Assembly (NCBI GenBank): GCA_025201705.1
Contig: MU616659.1
Coordinates: 1 to 62,921 of the forward strand
Length of the DNA stretch: 62,921 nucleotides
DNA from: Dissophora ornata
Lineage: Eukaryota; Mortierellomycota; Mortierellomycetes; Mortierellales; Mortierellaceae
Direction of reading: 5' to 3'
Shown here: positions 33,734-43,418 of the stretch, one piece after another
How positions within the stretch are numbered: position 1 is the first letter of the stretch
How the letters are laid out: each line of letters starts with the position of its first letter
Translations under genes and position numbers: made by a program
The notes under the pieces: model-generated
What the model was told of the DNA's origin: nothing
What the model saw: the letters and a program-made list of their open reading frames with translations, nothing else
Databases searched by the model: none

Positions 33734-35669
33734 ATGCTCGACTCTGTCACCCGGCCTGCAAAGGTCCTTGTTTACGGAACCGCCCTCTTCAGGTACTTCT
33801 TCACTTGCCACAGTTCTCATTCACTTTGTCGATTCGATCAATCCTTCTTTCTTTGTTGTCTCCAAACTCAAGTCTCTCCCCTGTCCCTTCAAAATCGGAC
33901 TGTTGAGTGTTGACAGTCTTGCATTCAGATACTAACCGCACCTTTGGTTTCCTTGCTCTGCCTTTTAGCTTCTGCTCGTTGCTCAATGTCGTCCAGGTGT
34001 GCTCGCTGCTGTTGAGTCCATTTTCGAAGCGTCTCTTCTTTGAGGTGAACGCTCGAGTAGCCGGCTCCATGTGGAAAGTCATGCAGGTACAGTACTTTGG
34101 ACGTTCAGGCGCTGTCCGATATCAGGGAGACTTGAGCATCGCGTATTAACATGCCCCATTATCCGCTTGCGCACTTGATAGATGATTATGGAGGTACGAA
34201 TATCACTTGGAAGACGGGAGAGATGACAGCTGAATTGGGAAGGGCACAGTAGATCTTGGTGGCAACGGGATATGATAGAGCTTGGTTCTGATCAATCTCC
34301 TTGATGCCACTTGCATCGTCTGTGATTCAGCAGAGAAGGAGTCGATGTGTGGGGGATCGTTGTTGTGTGTGTTTTTGTTGTTTTGGTAGCGTGACACTAA
34401 GACGGATATATTCGCTACGATGTTTATTTTACACCTTCTTCCGAAATCTGAACCGGGCGTGATATTTAGAAAAAACACAAGGCAGTCATCACCTTTTCGG
34501 GCGACAAGATCCCTCATCGCGAGAGCGCCATTGTCTTTGCCAACCACCGGTCCTTCACAGACTTTTACATGTTCCACTCGGTTGCCTGTCGGAGAGGCAT
34601 GCTCAACTACCTGAAGGTAACGTTTTTGTATGTACATCTGCAATATTGACCTAAGCTGCATGAACTGCCACTAACATGCTCTGTCTTCTCTTCCCTCTTT
34701 GGATCCCATCAGTACTTTGCAAAGGACTCTCTGAAATACGTACGACGACATGCTTTGCTGTGTCATGCTCAACACCACATTGATCTTTTTAAAGTTTGGA
34801 TGGTGGACGGTCTCTTATTCTATTTGTCTTTTCATCGTTACTCTGCTGTACCTTCATAGATTCCCTTCTATGGATGGGGCATGTGGATCATGGGCATGTT
34901 GTTCATCAGCCGCAACTGGCAGCAGGATCAGATCAAGATCGACAAGATGTTTGCACGGATATTGGATATCCAAGCACCAGTTTGGGTCACCAGCTTCTTG
35001 GAGGGTTCGCGTCTTACCCCTAGCAAACTCGCTGCCTCTCAAAAATTCATGCTGGGACGTGGTCTGCCTCTGTTGTCGAATGTAATGATGCCCAGGACGA
35101 AAGGATTTATTGCCTGTGTCAACAAGTTCCGTGGAACCCATGTCAAGTGTGTCTATGGTAAGTCAACAGCTTTTTTTTTCGCGTGCATTGTACTTCCTTG
35201 CGGGGAGCCAATTTGAAAATCGTTTGGTGGCAACTGGTTGGCAACTAGCTAGGACAGCGCCCTCCAAGGTTTAGTTTCGCTATTTTTTTGAGTTTTTTTT
35301 TCTGGGCCTTCCAGAGCCGTTTTGGCCTTTTTTTTTAAAAAAAAAAAAGACTTTGAAGAATGCCGGTGACTGATGTTCAATTCTGTCTCTCAAATATACA
35401 TCTCAGACTTTACATTCGCGTACTACCACAAGACCAAGGGATTCGGCGTGCCCCCGGATTTGGTGCGTGTCCATTCTGCCCAGCTGAGTCCCGAGTACAA
35501 ATTCCATGTACATGTGAGGCGCTACAACATTGATGACCTGCCCAAGGATGACGACAAGTTGAGTGAGTGGGTCGTCGAGAAGTATGTAGAGAAGGATGCT
35601 TTCCTGGAGAAGATGAAGGAGAGCTGGACCGATGACATCGAGGGGGGCGTTTGGAGCGAGAAGTGGTAA
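33734..35669 (+). CDS. Lysophosphatidic acid acyltransferase-like (PlsC) membrane protein
   Basis: 1-acylglycerol-3-phosphate acyltransferase family, making phosphatidic acid at the ER. Six exons join in phase: 33734-33792, 33969-34086, 34470-34616, 34713-34739, 34860-35157 and 35407-35669 (303 aa). An N-terminal hydrophobic region (FCSLLNVVQVCSLLLSPFSK) precedes PlsC motif I FANHRSFTDFYMFHS (NHxxxxD intact). Next come KYFAKDSLKYIPFYGWGMWI and motif III TSFLEGSR (EGxR intact), then LPLLSNVMMPRTKGF. The C-terminal tail (YNIDDLPKDDDKLSEWVVEK) resembles the Acyltransf_C region of the LCLAT1/AGPAT3-5 branch. It is somewhat shorter than animal members, which lack nothing catalytic relative to it. 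The acceptor of exon 3 could instead lie 12 nt downstream, removing KKHK. Confidence 0.88.
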
Positions 35670-36582
35670 TCCTGAGGCTGGAAGCCATAGAGAGCTTGTT
35701 GATCGATGAAAATAAAGACGTATTTAAACAAATTCCTCAAATTCCCTCTTGTCACTGGCCGTATTTGCTGAATGTGAAGGTGGAGATCAGAGTAGTGAAC
35801 GGTCGTGACTCCGCAGTGCTTCTGGTCGAACATCGAGAAAGAGATGCGGCGAGTTGGAGATTCGCTGACGACTAGACAATGGAGCAGACGGTGGCGGTGA
35901 TGATGACGATCCGTGTTGCTGTCTAAACATGAGGATAGCGTGTCTGTGTCCCTGAATCATGGAGAAACACGAAAACAGAACAAGCTTTGCCCGATTCATT
36001 GTTAAGGTGTTTGTTCGTATTTTCTTGGTGACTCGAAATTACTATCGAGCAAAATGGGCTCGGATTCCTACGCTGTGGACCATTGGATGAGCGGTGGAAT
36101 GCAGAGTTTGGAGTCGCCTACTGCAAACTACTGGCAGCGGTGATGATGATGCGGATGGCACCCACGCTCTGGGGCACTACCGGAGCGGGGCGCGTATGCA
36201 CGACAGGCCGGACAGAGTCGCCGAGGAACGTTCTGCTGTCTCAGAGCTTGCACAAAACGGCGATTGGTCAGAGGCGAGACAATTTTTCTGTTTGATCTTT
36301 TTGATCTCTCGCGGTCAAACGCTGTAGTCATGAAAAAATCGTCAATGCTGCACCTCTCCTTATCGGCTTGCAGCCTTACTTGAGAGTCATATAAAGAGTC
36401 CTCCCTCCACCGCCTTCTCTTCCCTCCCCCTCTCTTTCTTCACCCCTCCCCTGATCCCCCTCTATCGACGTTCGACTGTAGCTGCTCCTTCTGAGAATCG
36501 CCTTCCTCATTCACTCCATTCACTCCACTCTCTCATTCCAACCTTAATACCCACCCGAAAGACAAATTAACCTACCGAGAAA
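35670..36582. other. Intergenic, asparagine synthetase promoter side
   Basis: LPAAT 3' flank, then a promoter ending in a CT-rich leader (36405-36480). No gene recognised. Confidence 0.5.
36384..36396 (+). promoter_or_regulatory. Gcn4/AP-1-like half site overlapping a TATA box
   Basis: GAGTCAT (reverse complement ATGACTC) runs directly into CATATAAAG, about 190 bp before the asparagine synthetase ATG. ATGACTC is the core bound by Gcn4/Cpc1 bZIP activators, and asparagine synthetase genes are classic targets of amino-acid starvation control. The placement on top of the TATA box is unusual, so the site may be coincidental. Confidence 0.3.
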
Positions 36583-38935
36583 ATGTGTGGTATCTTTGGT
36601 GTTTACAACTTGCCCGGCGATGCCAACGCCTTCCGCCAACGCGCCCTCTACCTGTCCAAGAAGTAAGTTTTGTCATAGCGATCGCCTATTTCCCGTAATC
36701 CCTTTTGGTGACAAGCAATTGCAATGGATCAAAGAGGGTTCGACGGATCTCCAAGTATCCGACAAACCAGATCGAAATTAGATCTCCGGGTGGTTCAGGG
36801 TAACCTCTGGCAGCGCCAGATCCGATCCGATCAAAGAATCATGTTTGCGGCACAAATGACAAAAAAGCATGTTCTCTGCAGACCCGAGATTGAGAAAGAC
36901 TGAACACAAGATCAACGATCAGAAAAAGACGGGAAAAAAATGAGCAAGCGCCAAGCAGATACCATTCGCCATAACTAGCCACTAACATGTCGCTCGTTTC
37001 CTGTTTTTCTTCTCCGTGGAACCAGGCTTAGACATCGTGGTCCCGACTGGAGCGGATGCACCGTTGCCGGCAACCACATTCTCTGCCACGAGCGTCTGGC
37101 CATTGTCGGTGTTGGTGAGTCACTTGAGTTATCTGACTGTGTGTGGCAATTTGGCAATATCGGACATAGGGAGCATGGAAACTCCATTCCCGGAGAATTT
37201 TCATCAATTCGATATTGGCTCGCGTTTTCGGCGAAGAAGCTCTCTCTAATACGTTTCCTTTGACGATTTCTGTGGTTGCTCGCGCATTGAATAGAGTCTG
37301 GTGCCCAGCCTCTGACCAACGATGACGAGTCTTTGATCCTCTCTGTCAACGGAGAGATTTACAACCACAAGGCCCTCCGCAAGATGTGCCCTGCCGACAC
37401 ACACTTCAAGACCCAGTCTGATTGCGAGGTCATTCTTCATCTTGTAAGTCTACTTTCTCAGCACAAAGAAGCGGTTCACCAATGGGAAAAAAAATCGACT
37501 TGGCACTCACACATAAAGAAATATCGTTGATATTCATCTTAATCTTTAGTACAAGCAAATGGGCCCAGAGGTCGTAAAACACCTCGACGGAATGTTCTCT
37601 TGGATTCTTCTCGACACCAAGAAGAACAGGATTTTGGCTGCTCGAGACCCCATCGGTATCACGACTTTGTACCAGGGATGGAGCAGCAAACAGCCCGGAA
37701 CCATCTACTTCGCCTCTGAGCTCAAGGCCTTGAACGAGGAGTGCGACCGCATCGTTGCCTTCCCCCCTGGCCACATCTTTGACTCTGAGACTGGTGAGAC
37801 GACACGGTACTTTGAGCCAACTTGGTGGGCTGATGAGAAGATCCCCGAAGCCCCCGTTGACTACCAATTGATCCGTGAGTCGTTGGAGAAGGCTGTCCGC
37901 AAGAGATTGATGTCAGAAGTGCCATACGGTGTCTTGCTCAGTGGAGGTCTCGATTCCAGCTTGATTGCCTCGATCGCCGCAAGAGAGACCCAGAAGATCA
38001 TTGATGGTGTCCCTCTGAACCGCGACGGAGATGATGTTGATGAGAGTGCTGTTTCCTCATGGCCAAGACTCCACTCGTTCTCGATCGGTTTGGTGGGTTC
38101 GCCCGACTTGGCTGCTGCCCGTATCGCCGCCGAGTACTTGAAGACTGTCCACCACGAGTACACTTTCACAGTCCAAGACGGCCTTGATGCCGTTGCAGAT
38201 GTCGTCTACCACTTGGAGACGTATGATGTCACAACCATCCGCGCATCCACGCCTATGTACCTCCTCAGCAGAAAGATCAGGGCTATGGGTGTCAAGATGG
38301 TCCTGTCCGGTGAGGGAGCCGATGAGATTTTCGGTGGTTATCTCTACTTCCACGCTGCCCCCAGCGCCGCTGAGCTCCACACCGAGACCGTGAGCCGTGT
38401 CAAGAACCTTCACTATGCCGACTGCCTCCGTGCCAACAAGTCGACGATGGCCTGGGGTGTCGAGGCTCGTGTTCCTTTCTTGGACAAGGCCTTCCTCGAG
38501 GTTGCCATGAACGTTGATCCCAAGGAGAAGATGTCGATCAAGAGCAAGAAGATGGAGAAGCACATCCTCCGCAAAGCCTTTGATACCTCAGATGACCCTA
38601 CTGCTCAGCCTTACTTGCCCGATTCGATCCTCTGGCGCCAGAAGGAGCAGTTCTCGGATGGTGTTGGCTACGGCTGGATTGATTCGCTGAAGGACACAGC
38701 TACTGAAAAAGTTTCAGATGAGCAGTTCGCCAAGGCTGCAGAGCGTTGGCCTTTGGATACGCCCCAGACGAAGGAAGCATACTGGTACCGCGAGATCTTT
38801 GAGCAATGGTACCCTCAGGATGCGTGCACAGAGTCGGTGGTCCGCTGGATCCCAAGAGGTGACTGGGGATGCCCTGCCGATCCTTCGGGTCGTGCTCAGA
38901 AGGTCCACGATTCTGCATACGACAAGAGCGCTTAA
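36583..38935 (+). CDS. ASN1: Asparagine synthetase (glutamine-hydrolysing)
   Basis: Converts aspartate, glutamine and ATP to asparagine in the cytosol. Exons 36583-36662, 37026-37114, 37295-37443 and 37550-38935 join in phase to 567 aa, the usual length for the eukaryotic enzyme. The catalytic Cys is residue 2 ([10 protein letters not shown]). The glutaminase domain continues [30 protein letters not shown] and [10 protein letters not shown]. The synthetase domain has the PP-loop [19 protein letters not shown], then [37 protein letters not shown] and [20 protein letters not shown]. No key residue appears missing. The first intron (363 bp) is unusually long for the window and could carry regulatory sequence. 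Confidence 0.97.
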
Positions 38936-38985
38936 ACAAACAGCGTCATCATTATCATCCGACGTTTGCATGAAGCTTTTAAAAC

Positions 38986-38991
38986 AATAAA
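38986..38991 (+). terminator. Polyadenylation-type signal after asparagine synthetase
   Basis: AATAAA lies 51 bp after the stop codon, inside an A-rich stretch. It is positioned as expected for 3' end formation of the asparagine synthetase transcript. Confidence 0.45.
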
Positions 38992-39207
38992 AAATATCCA
39001 CACTGCATAAAATAACACGTTTTGAACTGGACGCGTTTCTACACTCCTGTAGTTTAAGAAAAAAAAAAAAAAAGGCACTGTAGTCCATAGAAAAGTGGCT
39101 TGGCCACTGGATCTCATTGGAGCTGTATATTTTGCCTGGAATCTCAGGCAGAAAAAAGTGCATGCCACTTGCATCGTTTGACATCGGACACACAGGACCT
39201 GACGACC

Positions 39208-40413
39208 ATGACAGGTATTGGATCAACAGGAACACTACATGGGCTACACCGGACTAATCACCGCAAATGATGGGGGGCCAAAAGTCAACAAAGAAAGACT
39301 CATGCTGCTAGTTGTGTTTTGTAGATTACAAGGAAGAGCAGGCCAATGAACTGGAGGCACTCCAGTCCATCTACCCCGATGAATATGAAGAGATCTCGAG
39401 CGATCCTGGCGAGTTTACAATTCTCATCGTACCAGACGAGCAAGACGGCGAAGATACCTGTAAAGTGGCCGTACTTCTTCAACTTGACGACTTTATCAAT
39501 GCCTGCTTTTTGGAGTGTCAACAACGACGATCGCTCGGAGCTAACGCCTATCTTTATTTTTTGTCCTTCCTTGTACTTTGTCATCGAAACAACATGGGAT
39601 GCTTTCATAGACTCGCTCAAGTTGAATGTCAAATACACTGAAACATACCCGGACACGCTGCCTGAATTTTCAATCGATGTGGAAGAAGGAGAGCTGGATC
39701 AGGAAGATTTTGATACCATTATGAAGAAGGTGACCGAATCTGTAAGTCCATCAAAGAGCCTATCAGCCGGATTGAGAGGGATGCGGATATTCTTCCTCAG
39801 GTTCTGACTATCACTTCCTTTCCCACTTTGGAACAAACAACAACAACAACAACAACGATTTAATAGGCAGAGGAGGCAATAGGAATGGGTATGGTGTTCT
39901 CGATGGCTTCGACAGCAAAGGACAGTCTTACAGAAATCATCCAGGCCAACAAGGATAGTCGGGAAAACGAGGAGCACGAACAAATACAGCGTGAGCTCGA
40001 GGAAGAAGAAAAGCGAAAGGCAGGCACCAAAGTCACATCGGAGGTGTTCATGAAATGGAAGACGGCCTTTGATGCGGAGATGGCAGAGAAGGAGAGGTTG
40101 GAAAAGGGATTGAAGAAGGAGGACCCCAAGTTGTTGAAGCCAACAGGTAAAACAAAACAACAACAACAACAAAAAATGCCTTGTGAAATGTTTGCGTTCA
40201 CCTGTCTGAATTATCCTTCATTGTGGCATTCATTCTGTAATAGGACGTCAATTGTTCGAGCGTGACCACAGCTTGGCCAAGTCGGATGCTACGTTTATGG
40301 AAGAGGGAGATGTGGATGTGGATGTTGCACTGTTTGAGCGTGAGCTGGTCATCTCGGACGATGAGGACGATAACGAGAACGATGTGCTCAGGAATATCCG
40401 TGCTTCAGATTAG
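39208..40413 (+). CDS. GIR2: RWD-domain protein, Gir2/RWDD1 (DFRP2)-like
   Basis: Partner and stabiliser of DRG/Rbg GTPases and binder of Gcn1, acting in translation control. Five exons join in phase: a 7-nt first exon 39208-39214 (ATG ACA G), then 39325-39459, 39611-39741, 39867-40146 and 40244-40413 (240 aa). The RWD core begins at once: DYKEEQANELEALQSIYPDE, then VKYTETYPDTLPEF. The middle is a charged helical segment (NEEHEQIQRELEEEEKRKA) followed by TKVTSEVFMKWKTAFDAEM, the DFRP2-type motif. The C-terminus is acidic (ALFERELVISDDEDD), as in Gir2/RWDD1. The minute first exon is easy to miss, and the phase and the following conserved YKEEQ support it. It marks the left boundary of an accessory island. 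Confidence 0.9.
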
Positions 40414-40464
40414 AACATTTTGCAGCACATCACCGCGTCTTTTACGTGATCTTATACAAAGTAC

Positions 40465-41038
40465 TAGAAAGAAAATCCAACAATGACACTCTAAAACGAT
40501 TGCATTTGGGACACGAGTGTAACGTTCGCGCCAACTATCTCAGTTATTTATTGCAGGGAGTTGCAAAACCAAGACTTTCGTATAACGTGTTACAAGACCA
40601 AGAATGGTCTTCAGCCTATTACCCTGACAGCATCAGATAATCTAGAAGGTCTAAAGCGATGACTTTGTCGTTCGATCAAGCACGAGAATTGGTTACAGAA
40701 AAGATTGATGAAAGCAAGGCACACCTAATTTCATTATTGCCCAGTCAGCCATAACGTAAACACTTTATTAACATACACCTTCCGCATGAAGTTTATTGTG
40801 AAATCGTTAAAATCATTCATAGGATCTGTTCAAGAATGCACGGTCCCCGGAGACGTTGAAAGAAGCCCTCTCCTCTCCTGCACATACCCCGACCATTTCA
40901 GGAACAAAATGCCAGGCAAACACATATATCTGGTTGCAAGGGTCTTCGACGTTTTCGAGATCAGATACGCACCGGATCCGGAGCTGCTGAGAACGCGTGC
41001 CAGGACTTGGAGGGAATGGATGCGTCGCTGTCGATGAT
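40465..41038 (+). pseudogene. Decayed SWIM-finger gene of MULE/FAR1 type
   Basis: Three consecutive coding blocks in different frames. They are NNDTLKRLHLGHECNVRANY (about 40482-40560), QNQDFRITCYKTKNGLQPIT followed by KAMTLSFDQARELVTEKIDE (about 40563-40755), and a SWIM finger SCTYPDHFRNKMPGKHIYLV (about 40878-40937). The finger has lost two ligands (Cys to Tyr, Cys to Gly). The intact relative at the right edge of the window reads SCTCSDYFRNKIPCKHMYLV at this position, and the flanking nucleotides are also clearly alignable. The locus begins ~50 bp after the RWD gene stop. The order (helical region, DQAREL segment, SWIM finger) fits the C-terminal half of MULE-derived proteins. Confidence 0.6.
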
Positions 41039-41679
41039 TAATTAGTTGAAGTAGAATCTGTATAGTATGTAAGGATTGCATTGATAGGCGAGGGTAAAAG
41101 CGGAAGTCTCTCATCAACGATGGGTATCTGTAGACATCTCACACATTGGTATAATAAAGACCGATTTCAACGCCCATGTTGGCCGATTTCTTTTGTGCAG
41201 GGTAACATGTACGGGTACGCACACCGGCTGATTTCACTACGTCTTGAGGATAAAAAGATAACCCTCGTTTTAAACTTGTTCAGGCGGACGGACTAGGAGA
41301 GATTTATACTGGGGGTTTCCCCGCATGACTGCCCTAAGGTGCTATTAGTCCCGGCTGATACGAAGACTCATTCGTCGTGGTGTTTCCTGGGGCGAGGCAA
41401 CAGTAGGTACGGGATGTGCATCGTGCGCTTCACCTCGATTTGCTTTGTGTTTTCTAGAAGAGGTAGCTTGATTATGTTGCGTGTTGTCTATTTGGACGTG
41501 CTGACCATTCTTCGGATTCCGTTCTATGAGATGGCATTCTAGTTCCTAGGAGTTCTAGCTGAGAGGGCAGTATTTCCATTTGATCCAACATTCCTGTCTT
41601 CCATCACCGGAGAGGTTGACATGGTGGTCAAGTATTTCTCCACTTCAAAGATACTAAGGTTATCAAAACCGTCGAGCAC
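41039..41679. other. Unassigned accessory DNA
   Basis: Between the SWIM and Ty3 relics. No convincing coding blocks. It may include the lost 3' end of the retroelement, but I found no LTR pair. Confidence 0.4.
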
Positions 41680-43290
41680 TAACTTCAGCCGGGACGGCAT
41701 ACAACAGTGCAAGGGCCTTCATATCGTGGACTGAATTTGTCTCCTACGATTAGATCGAGCGTCATGAATTTGGCGCCATATAGGAAGGAATTGTGTAGAA
41801 CGGAGTCATTGAACCGTTGGATCATTCATTGTTGCGTTGCTTGAGCTTTGAAACGGATGGCTGAGAAAACAGTTTCGGTCATGTATCGCAAACGTCCAAT
41901 GGGCTCACTATGGGGTCATTAGATGATTCTTGTCGTTGGTGAAGTTGTGAATTTGTGGGCAAAGAATATTGAGAACGGTGACAAACCGTGCAAGGTTGCG
42001 ATGGCATGTCTTGGTGGCAAGCTGGGAAACTTCTAGGTGGTCTCCCCAAGTATGGCCGGCATCCTTCACTTCTTTTCGGAGGATTTCAGTGACCATTTTA
42101 ACATGCCTTTGTGCAACGCCATTGGCATTGGCGCGCGGGTGGTAGGGTGTGGAGAAACGATGTGTTGTTCCCATTTCTGTCAATAAGGCTCCCAAGATAG
42201 AGTTGGCGAATTTGGCGTCATTGTCGGATTGTAGTACGCAAGGAAAGCGGCGTGTTTAGATACAAGGTACTCTAAGATGACGAAGCGTGTGCAGACATCA
42301 ACTCCAATGAGCAAACACTCGTATATTGGACCCTTAGAGTCTTCTCAGAATGGTGGGAATGTTCCTGCCAGGTCTATGGCAAAATGTTCGTCTGGTAACT
42401 GAGTCAGTGTTAAGTGTGGATGGGCAACCCCGAAAGATGGTAGTGGAACTATTTGGGCGCGAAAACAATTCCAAGAAGCACTTTTTGTGTAGTAGAGTAA
42501 CGACGTTATAAACGACATGGATCTCTTTGACCATTTCTGTTTCTTCTCTCCCCGGATTTGTTGATACAGCACAGCTCCCACGCCGACATTGGACGCGTCA
42601 GTGGCCACACAAAACGGTAGACTGAAGTCAGGGAAGTGAAGGGTTGGTGTAGCAGCCAGCATCTTCTAAAGGCATTGAACAACTCCAATTCCGCTTTTGC
42701 TAACGTTAATGGTGTTTTTTAATTCCGCAATTTGTCCAAGGGAGCAGCATGTCCAAGTATGATTAGATCTGAGAGGCAGTGGTGAGAAGTTCCCAGTTGT
42801 TGATGTTTGCAAGCTTTGCAGGGTCAACTCACTTGCCGTGAAGGTCAATGACAAATCCTAGAAGCACAATTTGTATTGTAAAGAAATGCGGGGGGGGGGT
42901 TTGATGATGAGCTTCTCTTCGATCAACCTTTCGATTGCGCATTGAACGTCTTCAGCGTGTTCTCCGCGTGTCCTGGAGAAAATGATAATGTGATCGATGA
43001 AGATGTGGCGTGAGTGGTTGGTCTTCTTTATTAGCTGGAAGGCCGAGATCTAGGCAAACTCGCAAACTTGCAGTTTTGTGCGGTATCCTCTCAAATGCTT
43101 TTTTGAAGCAAGCGTGAACGCGTTGCAGTATGGATTGTTGACTGCCGCATATCCAATTGTATTGTCGATTTGTGTAAATTAATGATGGGACAGATGGCAT
43201 TTCGATATAACGATCCGCAGAAGACAAATGTGATTGACAATCAAAAATAAAAAGCTGTGTACTTGGGGGTTTGGTTCTCGTCAACATGGT
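41680..43290 (-). mobile_element. Degenerate Ty3/gypsy retrotransposon pol relic
   Basis: Coding blocks on the minus strand follow pol order. Reverse transcriptase: HIFIDHIIIFSRTRGEHAED (F-x-D-H in place of F-x-D-D), then AEDVQCAIERLIEEKLIIK. RT thumb: GFVIDLHGK*VDPAKLANIN. RNase H: LPFCVATDASNVGVGAVLYQ. Integrase: HRFSTPYHPRANANGVAQRH, then WGDHLEVSQLA. GPF/Y-type integrase tail: DLIVGDKFSPRYEGPCTVV near 41755. Stops and frame changes are frequent and the RT catalytic Asp pair is broken, so it is dead. Gag, protease and LTRs were not found, so both ends are approximate. Confidence 0.8.
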
Positions 43291-43418
43291 CGCTATTTTC
43301 TACACGCTCTGCCTGGTCTCTCATTAACACTATTCCACGCATAAAAGACTGCTGTGCAAAAGTCACTGGTGATGATGAGGGTGCCGTCAGGTGTTTGAAT
43401 GTATGGTTGAATGGGTTT

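Noticed and set aside
38057..38563. 168-codon minus-strand frame
   Set aside because: Antisense to the conserved synthetase domain of asparagine synthetase and explained by its codon bias.
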